NCBI GenBank assembly: GCA_963833655.1
Contig: CAWHYL010000007.1
Coordinates: 310,001 to 374,000, forward strand
Source of the DNA: 3-1-20CM-4-69-9 sp963833655
GTDB taxonomy: Bacteria; Actinomycetota; Thermoleophilia; Gaiellales; Gaiellaceae
Direction of reading: 5' to 3'
DNA: 64,000 nucleotides
The stretch's first letter is position 1, and every line of letters begins with the position of its first letter. Shown here piece by piece: positions 51,227 to 59,501 of the stretch. The notes under the pieces were generated by a model. That model worked only from the letters and a program-made list of their open reading frames with translations. It did not search any database and was not told where the DNA came from. Position numbers and translations under genes: made by a program.

Positions 51227-51997
51227 TCACTTCGGCAGCAGCGCCATGCCGCGCGCGAGCCGCACCGGCTGCCTCCCCTGCTCGCGCGCGAAGCGCGGGA
51301 AGGCCTCGGTCGAGTTGACGTCGTCGGAGAGGAGCACGCCGCCGCTGCGAAGGTGCGGCCACGCCGCGTTGAACTCGAACCACATGCAGTCGAAGGAGTG
51401 CTCGCTGTCGTGCATGAACGAGTCGATCGTCCCCAGCCCGTCGAGCAGCGGCGGGAGCTCGTCCTGCGTGCGTCCGAGGACGAGCGTCCAGCGCTCGCGC
51501 AGCTCGCGCGGGATCAGCCACCCCGGCTCGGAGCCGGACGGGATGCCGGCGCGGCCTTCGCCTTCGAAGAACGTCCCGGGCACGTAGTCGCGGCCGACCT
51601 CGCGCGGCAGGTCGACCGAGTGGAGGCTTCCCTCGCCGTTGTGGTCGAGCGCCAGCAGGGCGAACGCCGTCGAGAAGCCGTTGGCGACACCCGTCTCGAC
51701 GGCGACCCGCGGACGAAGGTGGCGGAAGACCGCGTAGAGGTAGCCGCCCTCGGCGTAGCCGATGGCGCCGAGCGAGTGCCCGCTGCCGCCGACCGCCGCA
51801 GCATGCACGCGCCCCTGCTCGAGCAGGTGCTCGCGGAGCCCGCTGGCCTCGAGCTCGCGCTCGTAGCCGCGGAGAACCGCGTCGCCGCCGATGAAACCCG
51901 CGACCTCTGCGCGGATCCGGCGCGCCTCGACCACGCGCCGCGGGTGCCGCACGTTGCGGGCCGCCCGGTACAGCGTTCGTTTCAAGCCGCGCACCAT
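51227..51997 (-). CDS. Class I methyltransferase-like protein (Methyltransf_24 type)
   Basis: A 256-residue protein. After a basic N-terminus (GLKRTLYRAARNVRHPRR) come AVETGVANGFSTAFALLALD (motif I as ETGVANGFST), GSLHSVDLPREVG, LVLGRTQDELPPLLDGL, DSFMHDSEHSFDCMWFEFNA and GGVLLSDDV. The ET(G)xxxG(x)ST and DSxHS patterns are typical of Methyltransf_24 proteins in glycan clusters. The substrate is unknown. ATG 51997 is divergent from GTG 52010 with only 12 bases between, so the starts of these two genes and their promoters need care. Confidence 0.8.
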   Translation of the reverse strand: MVRGLKRTLYRAARNVRHPRRVVEARRIRAEVAGFIGGDAVLRGYERELEASGLREHLLEQGRVHAAAVGGSGHSLGAIGYAEGGYLYAVFRHLRPRVAVETGVANGFSTAFALLALDHNGEGSLHSVDLPREVGRDYVPGTFFEGEGRAGIPSGSEPGWLIPRELRERWTLVLGRTQDELPPLLDGLGTIDSFMHDSEHSFDCMWFEFNAAWPHLRSGGVLLSDDVNSTEAFPRFAREQGRQPVRLARGMALLPK

Positions 51998-52009
51998 ATC
52001 GTTGCGCGC

Positions 52010-52963
52010 GTGGACGTCCGCGACGCACGCATCCTGCATCTGCCGGTCAATCTCGCCGGCACCGGCTGGGCGCACGTGAACGCGCTGCGACGCAAGCACG
52101 TGGACGCACGGCTGCTCGTGTTCTGGCCGCAGAGGTGGCGGCCGGAGGAGTACGACATCAACCTCGACCTGCCGCGCCAGGGATTCGTGCGGCAGCAGCT
52201 CGTCCAGTGGCGTGCGCTCGCGAAGTACCTGCCGCAGACCGACCTGTTCCACTTCTACTTCGGCAAGACGCTCGTCCCGAAGTCGCTGAACATGCCGATC
52301 CTCAAGGCGGCCCGGAAGAAGTCCGTGATGCACTTCCTCGGCGACGACATCCGCTGGAAGCCACTCGACCAGCTGGAGTACCGCAAGAAGTTCGACGCGA
52401 CGATCGTCGGCTCGTACGCGGCGACGCGCTGGGTGCCGGACGCGACGGCGGTCGTGCCGCCGGGCCTCGACCTGTGCTCGTACGAGCCGGTGCCGGCCGT
52501 CGAGCGCGAGCGGCCGCTCGTCGTGCACGCGCCCTCGGACCTGGAGAAGAAGGGGACGCGCTTCGTCGTCGAGGCGTGCAAGCAGCTCCCGGTCGACCTC
52601 GACGTCGTGCACGGCGTGCCGCACGACGAGGCGGTCGAGCGCTTCAAACGGGCGGACATCGTCGTCGACCAGCTGCACTACCTCTGGCACGGCGTGTTCG
52701 CGATCGAGTCGATGGCGTACGGGAAGCCCGTCGTCACCCACCTCGATCCCGAAGCCGTGCGGCAGACCGAGGAGGCGTTCGGCCTGAAGGTGCCGATCGT
52801 CCCCGCGACGAAGGACGACCTCGTGGAGAAGCTCCGACCGCTCGTCGAGTCGTTCGAGCTGCGCAGGCGCCTCGGCGAGGAGGGGCGCGCGTACGTCGAG
52901 CAGGTGCACGACCTCGACAAGGTCGCGGACCGTTTGATCGAGCTGTACGCGTCGCTCCTCTAG
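52010..52963 (+). CDS. Glycosyltransferase-like protein, GT4-related
   Basis: A 317-residue GT-B-type protein, shorter than usual GT4 enzymes. LHLPVNLAGTGWAHVNALRR opens it, FHFYFGKTLVPKSLNMPILK and VMHFLGDDIRWKPLDQ follow, then VVHAPSDLEKKGTRFVVEAC (donor-domain strand), RADIVVDQLHYLWHGVFAIE, SMAYGKPVVTHLDPEAV and a C-terminal helix LYASLL. The E in VFAIE-SMAYGKPV is the second Glu of the E-x7-E motif, while the first is His-Tyr-Leu-Trp instead. GTG 52010 is the start; the frame upstream is shadow. Next gene is a flippase, 25 bases on. Confidence 0.78.
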   Translation: MDVRDARILHLPVNLAGTGWAHVNALRRKHVDARLLVFWPQRWRPEEYDINLDLPRQGFVRQQLVQWRALAKYLPQTDLFHFYFGKTLVPKSLNMPILKAARKKSVMHFLGDDIRWKPLDQLEYRKKFDATIVGSYAATRWVPDATAVVPPGLDLCSYEPVPAVERERPLVVHAPSDLEKKGTRFVVEACKQLPVDLDVVHGVPHDEAVERFKRADIVVDQLHYLWHGVFAIESMAYGKPVVTHLDPEAVRQTEEAFGLKVPIVPATKDDLVEKLRPLVESFELRRRLGEEGRAYVEQVHDLDKVADRLIELYASLL

Positions 52964-52976
52964 CGAGTCGCGGGGA

Positions 52977-52982
52977 CATACT
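52977..52982 (+). promoter_or_regulatory. Possible -10 box ahead of the second flippase gene
   Basis: CATACT ends six bases before GTG 52989, in the 25-base gap after the glycosyltransferase stop. It could give the flippase its own leaderless transcript in addition to read-through. Confidence 0.35.
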
Positions 52983-52988
52983 GAGCGG

Positions 52989-54425
52989 GTGCTCGACCGG
53001 CTGAAGGAGCTGTTCCGCCACTCGGCGATCTACGGCCTCGGCTCGATCGTCGCGCGGATTCTCGGCGTGCTGCTCCTGCCGCTGTACACGCGCTACCTGA
53101 CGCCGGGGGACTACGGGCTGATCGAGACGCTCGTCGCGCTCTCCGCTGTGCTCAGCGCGCTCGTCGCGCAGGCGATGAAGAGCGCGTTCTTCCGCTTCTA
53201 CTTCGACTCGACGGAGCCGGCCCGCCGGCTGCTCGTGGTCCGCACGGCGTTCTGGTACGTGATGGCGGCGTCGACGGCGACGCTCGTCCTCGGGGTCGTG
53301 TTCTCCCGCCAGATCTCGTGGGTGTTGTTCCACACGCAGCATCACGCCGACCTCGTGATCGCCTCGTTCGTCGGGCTGTGGGCGGCGATGAACTACGACC
53401 AGATGACGTCGCTCTTCCGCGTCGAGCAGCGCTCGACCGCGTATGTCGCCGCGACGCTGGCCAATGTCGCGATCACGATCGCCGCGACGGTGCTGCTCGT
53501 CGTCGCGTTCCACCAGGGCCCACTGGGCGTCCTCGTCGGGAACTTCACCGGCACGCTTGCGGTGTACGCCGCGCTGCTGCTGTACAGCCGCCACGCACTC
53601 GGCCTGCAGTTCGACCGCCCGCTGTATCACGCGATGAACCGGTTCGGCCTCCCGCTCGTCCCGTCCGCCGTTGCGCTGTGGCTGACGAACTTCGCCGATC
53701 GCTTCTTCCTGATCAAGCTCACGGACGCACACGAGGTCGGCCTCTACTCGATCGGCGTGCGCATCTCGTCGGCGATCGTGTTGCTGCTGACCGCGTTCCG
53801 GCTGGCCTGGCCGGCGTTCGCCTATTCGATCGACGACGACCGGGAGGCGAGGCGGACGTACAGCTTCGTCCTGACGTATGTCGTCTTCGTCTGCTGCTGG
53901 CTCTCGCTGGGCCTCGGCCTGCTCGCGCCGTGGATCCTGCGGCTGATCACGACGAGGCCGTTCTACGCCGCGGCGAACGTCGTCGCCCCGCTCACGTTCA
54001 GCGTCGCCGCCTTCGCCGGCTACGTCGTCGTGCAGATCGGGACCGGCCGCGCGCGGCAGACCCGCACGAACTGGGTCGTGACGGGCATCGCAGCCGCCCT
54101 CAACATCGTGCTCAACCTCGCGCTCATTCCTCCGTACGGCCGGATGGGCGCCGCCGTGGCGACGCTGATCTCGTACGCCGTGCTGTTCGTCCTGATGGCG
54201 TGGCGCGCGCACGCCGTGTTCCCCGTGGCGTACCAGTGGCGCCGCGTCGCAACGGTCGGCCTCGTTGCAGCGGCGTTGACAGTCCTCGGCAAGGCGGTCG
54301 ACGCGCCCCTCGGGGTCGCGCTTGCGCTGACGGCGGTGTACCCGCTGCTGCTCGCTCCGCTCGGCTTCTACCTGCCCGCGGAGCGGCGGCGGTTGCGGCG
54401 CCTGCTGCCGCTGCCCGGCCGTTAG
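52989..54425 (+). CDS. Wzx-type polysaccharide flippase
   Basis: A 478-residue protein with about 12-14 helices. It begins LFRHSAIYGLGSIVARILGV followed by LLLPLYTRYLTPGDYGLIET, the typical Wzx/MATE opening. GLPLVPSAVALWLTNFADRF followed by FLIKLTDAHEVGLYS is the conserved middle. INIVLN-like IVLNLALIPPYGRMGAAVAT is the usual helix 11-12 region. Unlike the protein at 2224 it is a stand-alone flippase of normal size. It would move a lipid-linked repeat unit across the membrane for one of the two Wzy-like proteins. The 3' end overlaps the convergent MFS gene by four bases. Confidence 0.87.
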   Translation: MLDRLKELFRHSAIYGLGSIVARILGVLLLPLYTRYLTPGDYGLIETLVALSAVLSALVAQAMKSAFFRFYFDSTEPARRLLVVRTAFWYVMAASTATLVLGVVFSRQISWVLFHTQHHADLVIASFVGLWAAMNYDQMTSLFRVEQRSTAYVAATLANVAITIAATVLLVVAFHQGPLGVLVGNFTGTLAVYAALLLYSRHALGLQFDRPLYHAMNRFGLPLVPSAVALWLTNFADRFFLIKLTDAHEVGLYSIGVRISSAIVLLLTAFRLAWPAFAYSIDDDREARRTYSFVLTYVVFVCCWLSLGLGLLAPWILRLITTRPFYAAANVVAPLTFSVAAFAGYVVVQIGTGRARQTRTNWVVTGIAAALNIVLNLALIPPYGRMGAAVATLISYAVLFVLMAWRAHAVFPVAYQWRRVATVGLVAAALTVLGKAVDAPLGVALALTAVYPLLLAPLGFYLPAERRRLRRLLPLPGR

Positions 54426-55675
54426 TCCGCGCCGGCTTCGACCGCCGCGACGGCTGTCAGGTCGACCGCCTGAGCCGCGTCGGCTTCCCCCTCGCCGTGG
54501 CGCAGCGCCGCGGCGAACGCGAAGGCGCCGACGGTGAAGCCGGCGGCGATCGCGAGGAACACGACCGGCATCCCGACGTACTGCAGCGCCTGCCCGACGG
54601 CGAGGAACCCGAGCGGGCCGACGAGGACGGAGATCGTCATCACGGCTGTGATCACCTTCGGGCGGAGGGCCTCCGGCGGCCGGACGGTGAGGATCCCGAG
54701 CACGGGCGCGTTGACGAGCGGGGCGCAGAAGCCGAAGGCGGCGAGCACGACGACGACGACCGGCCACGGGAGGTCGAGCGCGAGCAGCCAGAGCGGCAAC
54801 GCCATCCCGAGAATCCCCGCGGCGGCGAGCCTGAGCAGCGGGACCTTGCGCACGATCTGCGACGCCAGGATGCTCCCGGCGAGAGCGCCGGCGCCGAATG
54901 CGGCGAACAAGAAGCCGACGATCGTCGAGTCGGCGTCGAAGCGGCGCACGACGAGCACGGGGAGCATCGCGATCAGGCCCTGCGCCACGAAGTTGATGAA
55001 CGCCGCGGCGGCCATCATCGGCCCGAGGAGCCGGTCGTGGACGACGTAGCGCAGGCCTGCGAAGAGGCCGCGCGACGACTCGTCGGCGGGAACGCGCTTG
55101 CCCGCGCGCACGAACAGGAGGATGACGACGAACGAGAATGCGTACGTGGCGGCGTCGACGAGCAGCACGGCCGGCGCGCCGAGCCAGGCGATCAGCACGC
55201 CGGCGGCGATCGGGCCGCCGAGCTGCGTCAGCTGGTTCGCCGCCTGCACGAATGCCGAGCCCTGCGCAACGAGCTGTTCGTCCTCGCCGAGCACCTCGGG
55301 AAGGACCAGCCGCGACGACGAGTAGTACGGGGCCATGAACGAGCCGAGCAGGAACGCGCACGCGAGCAGGAGCCCGAACGTCAGGTGCCCCGTCCAGTGG
55401 AGGATCGGGATCGCGGCCATGATCGGAACGCGCGCCGCGTCCGCGACGTTCATCGTCCGTTTCGCGCCCAGGCGCGCGATGAGCGACCCGGACGGGATCC
55501 CGAGCAGCCCGACCGGGAGCAGCTCACACGCGAGCACCCAGCCCATGCGGGCGGTCGAGCCGGTCGTGATCAGCACGAACCACGGCAGCGCCACATAGGT
55601 CATCGCCGACCCGGTGAGGGAGACGAGCTCGGCGGCGAGGATCGCGGCGAGCGACCGGTTCCTCAGCATCGACAC
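54422..55675 (-). CDS. MFS transporter, MFS_3 (enterobactin exporter-like) family
   Basis: A 417-residue, 12-helix transporter. LVSLTGSAMTYVALPWFVLI (first helix), GSLIARLGAKRTMNVADAAR (A motif) and PRLVLPEVLG-like SSSRLVLPEVLGEDEQL then ASAFV-like QGSAFVQAANQLTQLGGPIA (conserved MFS_3 region) identify the family. Probable export of small hydrophobic compounds. GTG 55675 is preferred over ATG 55669 because the predicted transcript starts exactly at this GTG. It is divergent from a TetR gene with a shared promoter region. Confidence 0.87.
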   Translation of the reverse strand: MSMLRNRSLAAILAAELVSLTGSAMTYVALPWFVLITTGSTARMGWVLACELLPVGLLGIPSGSLIARLGAKRTMNVADAARVPIMAAIPILHWTGHLTFGLLLACAFLLGSFMAPYYSSSRLVLPEVLGEDEQLVAQGSAFVQAANQLTQLGGPIAAGVLIAWLGAPAVLLVDAATYAFSFVVILLFVRAGKRVPADESSRGLFAGLRYVVHDRLLGPMMAAAAFINFVAQGLIAMLPVLVVRRFDADSTIVGFLFAAFGAGALAGSILASQIVRKVPLLRLAAAGILGMALPLWLLALDLPWPVVVVVLAAFGFCAPLVNAPVLGILTVRPPEALRPKVITAVMTISVLVGPLGFLAVGQALQYVGMPVVFLAIAAGFTVGAFAFAAALRHGEGEADAAQAVDLTAVAAVEAGAD

Positions 55676-55682
55676 GCGGCGG

Positions 55683-55713
55683 ATAATAAGACGTACGTAC
55701 GGTTTTGTAAAGT
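55683..55713. promoter_or_regulatory. Divergent leaderless promoters with a central palindromic operator
   Basis: For the leftward MFS gene: -35 TTTACA (55711-55706), 17-base spacer, -10 TATTAT (55688-55683), then seven bases to GTG 55675. For the rightward TetR gene: -10 TAAAGT (55708-55713), six bases to GTG 55720. The palindrome CGTACGTACG (55692-55701) sits in the spacer of the MFS promoter and just upstream of the TetR -10. A repressor bound there would block both. This is the clearest regulatory unit in the window. Confidence 0.7.
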
Positions 55714-55719
55714 GGAGGC

Positions 55720-56280
55720 GTGCCGAAGGTCTCCGAAGCCCACGCCGACGCTCGGCGCGAGCAGATCCTCGACGGTGCGCGACGCGCCTTCGCGCGCTAC
55801 GGCTACCACGGCGCGACCGTCGCCAAGCTCGAGGAGGAGGTCGGCCTCTCGCGGGGCGCCATCTTCAACTACTACCCGGACAAGTGGTCGCTCTTCTTCG
55901 AGCTTGCCTCGCGCGACCAGCACGAGCTGACCACGCTCCTGATGGAACAAGGTCTCGACGCCACCATTCGCCACCTGACGACCGAGAGCCCCGAGTGGCT
56001 GACGGTCTACTTCGAGGTCCTGCGCATCCTCCGCGGCGATCCGGAGCGGATGAAGGAGTTCACGTCGCGCGGCGGCGAAGGACGCGAGGAGGAGGTCAAG
56101 GCCTGGCTCCGCGGGCTCCACGAGCGACGGGAGTTCCGGGACGACGTCACGCTCGAGGACATCGTCGTGTTCATCAACGTCGTCGCGAACGGCATCGCCC
56201 TCGCAACCTCGCTCGGGCTGCCGCTCGAGGCCGACTCGCTCGTGAAGCTCGTGCATCAAGGCATCGACCCGCCGAAGTAG
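55720..56280 (+). CDS. TetR-family transcriptional regulator
   Basis: A 186-residue protein. The DNA-binding domain reads REQILDGARRAFARYGYHGA then TVAKLEEEVGLSRGAIFNYY and PDKWSLFFELA. The C-terminal ligand-binding half is helical. Transcribed divergently from the MFS_3 transporter, with a 10-base palindrome between, it is the likely repressor of that transporter and of itself. GTG 55720 has a TAAAGT -10 six bases upstream; the GGAGG next to the GTG is too close to act as a normal Shine-Dalgarno. Confidence 0.88.
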   Translation: MPKVSEAHADARREQILDGARRAFARYGYHGATVAKLEEEVGLSRGAIFNYYPDKWSLFFELASRDQHELTTLLMEQGLDATIRHLTTESPEWLTVYFEVLRILRGDPERMKEFTSRGGEGREEEVKAWLRGLHERREFRDDVTLEDIVVFINVVANGIALATSLGLPLEADSLVKLVHQGIDPPK

Positions 56281-56293
56281 CATCGCGCGGCTG

Positions 56294-57358
56294 ATGCGCG
56301 ACATCACGGTCCTCGTCACGGCGTCGGGGGCGCCGGGAACCGCGGCGCTGCTCCGTGCCCTGCGCACGAACGGCGAGCGCGGCGTCCGCGTCGTCGGCGT
56401 CGACATGTCGCCGCAGGCGATCGGGCGGCAGTTCTGCGACCGCTTCTACGTCGTCCCGCCCGGGCGGGATCCCGCCTTCGTCGACGCGGTGCTCGACATC
56501 GTCCGCCGCGAGAACATCGACGTCGTCCTGCCGCAGTCGTCCCACGACCTGCCCGCCCTGGGCGCGGCGCGCGAGCGCTTCATGGCGACGACGGTCATGG
56601 TGTCGCCGCCGGATGCGATTCGCACCGCGAACGACAAGGCGGCGGCGTATGCGCTGATCGAACGGCTCGGTCTCCGCGCGCCCGCGTGGCGGAGGGTGAG
56701 GGGCGGGCGGGCGCTCGCCGGGGCGGCGTACGAGCTCGGCTACCCGCAGCGCGCCGTGTGCTTCAAGCCGGTGTTCGGTTCGGGCTCACGCGGCTTCCGC
56801 GTGCTCGACGCGAACGTCGACCGCGCGCGCCAGCTCTTCGAGGAGCGTCCCGGCAACCTCGCCATGCGGCTGGACGACGTGCTCGAGCTCGTCCCGAAAG
56901 ACGGCGGCCCGGACCTCCTCGTGATGGAGCTCGCGACCGGCCGGGAGCGCACGGTCGACGGGATCGCGCGCTCGGGCCAGGTCGTCCTCGGCCACGCGAA
57001 GACGCGCGAGTCGATGCGCGCGGGCCTCGCGATGTACTTCGAGACGCTCAACGACCACTGGCTGCTGGAGGTCGCGCAGCGCATCGTGTCGGAGCTCGGC
57101 ATCGAGTACTTCTTCAACATCCAGCTGGTCGGCGACCAGGTGATCGAGATCAACCCGCGCGTCTCGACGATCGTCTACCAGGATGACCTGAACCTGCCGT
57201 ATCTCGGCGTCAAGAGCGCGCTCGGCGAGATCTCGCACGAGGAGCTCGCGCAGCTGAGCGCACGCGTGCGTCCGACCCGGCGCGCGCTGCGCTACTTCGA
57301 CCAGGTGGAGTGGGACGAGAGCTCGCCGGCGGACATGCACACGCCGCCGCGCGCCTGA
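56294..57358 (+). CDS. ATP-grasp protein, carbamoyl-phosphate-synthase-like
   Basis: A 354-residue protein. VLVTASGAPGTAALLRALRT (Rossmann-like), NDKAAAYALIERLGLRAPAW (start of the ATP-grasp module), AVCFKPVFGSGSRGFRVLDA (ATP Lys and Gly-rich loop), LLVMELATGRERTVDGIA and FFNIQLVGDQVIEINPRVST (Mg ligands E-x-N-P-R) are clear. Such proteins ligate amino acids or acids to amines; in polysaccharide loci they may decorate sugars. It is 13 bases after the TetR gene on the same strand. Its last 67 bases overlap the convergent deacetylase gene. Confidence 0.83.
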   Translation: MRDITVLVTASGAPGTAALLRALRTNGERGVRVVGVDMSPQAIGRQFCDRFYVVPPGRDPAFVDAVLDIVRRENIDVVLPQSSHDLPALGAARERFMATTVMVSPPDAIRTANDKAAAYALIERLGLRAPAWRRVRGGRALAGAAYELGYPQRAVCFKPVFGSGSRGFRVLDANVDRARQLFEERPGNLAMRLDDVLELVPKDGGPDLLVMELATGRERTVDGIARSGQVVLGHAKTRESMRAGLAMYFETLNDHWLLEVAQRIVSELGIEYFFNIQLVGDQVIEINPRVSTIVYQDDLNLPYLGVKSALGEISHEELAQLSARVRPTRRALRYFDQVEWDESSPADMHTPPRA

Positions 57359-58455
57359 ACCTCGTCGAGGAACCTCCAGTAGAGGCGGTCCCAGCCGCCG
57401 GAGGTCAGCGGGTCGAAGCGGTCGGGGTGCCAGAGGACGGCGAACGCGCCGCCGTTCGACGCCGCCCAGTCGACCAGGGCCCGAAGGCGCGGCTCGGCGC
57501 GTTTTGCGGACAGGCCGAGGTACCGCTCCTCGGCAAGCGTCGCGTCCATCGCGGCGAGCGGGATCTCGAGAATGCGGGCGGGCGCGTCGCGCCCGAAGTC
57601 CCACGGGTGGAATGGGCGTGCGATGCCGGCGCGGAAGCCCACCGCGTCCGGGAAGCCGAGTGTCGTGTCGTAGCGAAACGGGAGCCGCGCGAGGTTTCGG
57701 TGCGGGTCGACGCGGAGGTAGTGGTAGCGGTGTCCGAGCACGGGCCCGGCGAGCGCTTCGAGCCTCGCCCGCTCGGCGGCGAGGCGCTCCGCGTCGTCCG
57801 CCGCCGTGTAGCTCCCGTGCAGGCCGATCTCGCCGCCGGCGTCGCGGATCGTCTCGACGAGGCGGGGGCGCAGCTCCTCGTAGCGCTCCGGCGCGGCCCC
57901 GTCGTGCGGGTCGTCGTGGCCGGCAAGGACGAAGAAGGTCGAGCCGACGCTTTCGCGCGCGAGGATCTCGCGAAAGCGCCAGTTGGGATCCGTCCCGCGC
58001 AGTCGGTGGGCGGGGGCAGCAGCGAGTGCCGTCGCCTCGCGGAACGCGGGGCCGGCGCGGACCCCGAGAACGTTTCGCTTCAGCCGCGCTGCGGAGCCGC
58101 GCAGGCCGATCCGCGTCCAGCGCCACGGCGTGTCGACGTCGTGCGTCAGCGCGATCGTGAACCCGTCGTCCTGGAGGCCGAGCCGGCGGCGCAGACGCTC
58201 GAGCGGCGGGTCGAGCGGGTCGAGCCGCGACCATTCGGCGCGGAAGCGGCCGTGCTCGTCGCGCGGGCCGTCGCGCTCTTCGACCCGCGCGAGGTGGAAG
58301 AACCCGGCCGCGACCTGGTCTGCGGGCAGCTCGCCGCGGTCGACCTGCTCCCACGCACCGGCGTCATACGGAAGGTCGTCGCCGAAGCCGACGTCCGTCG
58401 CGCCGATCGAGTCGAGCACCCAGCGCGCGCGGCGCTCGACCCGCTCCGGGATCAC
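57292..58455 (-). CDS. Polysaccharide deacetylase-like protein (NodB-type fold)
   Basis: A 387-residue protein. FTIALTHDVDTPWRW (residues about 100-114) is the first NodB motif with Asp before the second acid (HDVD). TFFVLAGHDDPHD and IGLHGSYTAADDAERLAAER (H-x-S-x) form the second, HRYHYLRVDP the third, and FAVLWHPDRFDPLTS the last. Proteins with this arrangement often lie next to ATP-grasp and glycosyltransferase genes. It probably removes an acyl group from a sugar, opposite in sense to the ATP-grasp ligases around it (inference). GTG 58455 overlaps the preceding stop (GTGA). Confidence 0.82.
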   Translation of the reverse strand: MIPERVERRARWVLDSIGATDVGFGDDLPYDAGAWEQVDRGELPADQVAAGFFHLARVEERDGPRDEHGRFRAEWSRLDPLDPPLERLRRRLGLQDDGFTIALTHDVDTPWRWTRIGLRGSAARLKRNVLGVRAGPAFREATALAAAPAHRLRGTDPNWRFREILARESVGSTFFVLAGHDDPHDGAAPERYEELRPRLVETIRDAGGEIGLHGSYTAADDAERLAAERARLEALAGPVLGHRYHYLRVDPHRNLARLPFRYDTTLGFPDAVGFRAGIARPFHPWDFGRDAPARILEIPLAAMDATLAEERYLGLSAKRAEPRLRALVDWAASNGGAFAVLWHPDRFDPLTSGGWDRLYWRFLDEVQARGGVCMSAGELSSHSTWSK

Positions 58456-59501
58456 GAGACGACGCTCCGGGCGACGCGCGCCAGGTGGACGAGCCCGGGC
58501 TTCGGGTCGTCGAGCGCGAAGACGGCGTCGACGTAGGGCGGCCGCTGCGGCGCCGGGCTCTCGCCCGGGAGCAGCGTGATCGCCCAGCGCTTGCCGTGGC
58601 CGTTCATGTGGGCCTCCGGAAGAGCGCCGCCGGTCAGGTCGCGATAGGCGATCAGCGGGAGGTCGACGCCGCACGCCGTCGCAAGCCCGTGCCACTGCCA
58701 GAGGCGCGCGTTGATCTCCATCAGCTTGTAGCGCCCGTCGCGAGGGTCCCGCTTGAACTCGACCTGGGAGAGCCCGCGGTACCCGAACGCCCGCAGCAGC
58801 GTCAGCGCTGCGTCGACGACTTCTTGCACCCACACGGCCTCGCCGACGCGGCACGTGCCGATGCCGGGCGGCGTCTGCCGCAGTTTGCGCCCGCAGAAGA
58901 CGCCGAGCGCGGCGCCGCCGGCGTCGAGATAGCTGCCGACCGTGTAGAGCGTGTCGTCGCCGCCCGGGATCAGGTCCTGGACGATCGGCCCGAACTCCGC
59001 CGTTTTCGCGAGCGCCTCGTCGAGCTCCGCCTGCGTCTCGCAGCGAAAGGCCTGGCGCCGGTAACGGCGCTTGAACTCGACCGAGCGGTCCGGCTTCACG
59101 ATGACCGGGAAGGTGCCCGGATCCGGCGTCGGGACGTCGAGGCCCGCGGCCGCGGCTTGCTCGAGCTGCGCGCGCTTGCTCTGCAGGCGCTCGAGGAGGC
59201 ACCAGTCGGGAAACGGTGTGAGCACCTGGAGATCGTCGGCGTGGCGGGCGATCGCGTTCAGCGAGTCGTCGTGTGTCGGGAAGACGACGACGTCGCCGAG
59301 CGCGCGCAGCACGTCGACGAACCGCCGTTCGTCCGTGAACGGGTCCGGCGAGAGCACCGGCTCGGCGTACTTCGACCGGAAGCCGAGCGCGCTCGGGCGG
59401 TGATCGACCGCGAGCACGCGGACGCCGGCGCGGCCCAGCGACCGGACTGCCGCGAGCCCGTTCACCCAGCCGACGTCGACGACGGCAGCGGGGGCGGCCA
59501 C
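58452..59501 (-). CDS. ATP-grasp protein with a sugar/amino-acid ligase-like core
   Basis: A 349-residue protein. VVDVGWVNGLAAVRSLGRAG opens a Rossmann-like domain; KRAQLEQAAAAGLDVPTPDP, TFPVIVKPDRSVEFKRRYRR (ATP Lys), PIVQDLIPGGDDTLYTVGSY, LSQVEFKRDPRDGRYKLMEI and NARLWQWHGLA (Mg-binding E-x-N-x-R) define the ATP-grasp core. The type is common in actinobacterial polysaccharide loci. The product and acceptor are unknown. GTG 59501 shares one base with the aldo/keto reductase stop (TAGTG), and its own stop overlaps the deacetylase start, so ligase and deacetylase are made together. Confidence 0.82.
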   Translation of the reverse strand: MAAPAAVVDVGWVNGLAAVRSLGRAGVRVLAVDHRPSALGFRSKYAEPVLSPDPFTDERRFVDVLRALGDVVVFPTHDDSLNAIARHADDLQVLTPFPDWCLLERLQSKRAQLEQAAAAGLDVPTPDPGTFPVIVKPDRSVEFKRRYRRQAFRCETQAELDEALAKTAEFGPIVQDLIPGGDDTLYTVGSYLDAGGAALGVFCGRKLRQTPPGIGTCRVGEAVWVQEVVDAALTLLRAFGYRGLSQVEFKRDPRDGRYKLMEINARLWQWHGLATACGVDLPLIAYRDLTGGALPEAHMNGHGKRWAITLLPGESPAPQRPPYVDAVFALDDPKPGLVHLARVARSVVS

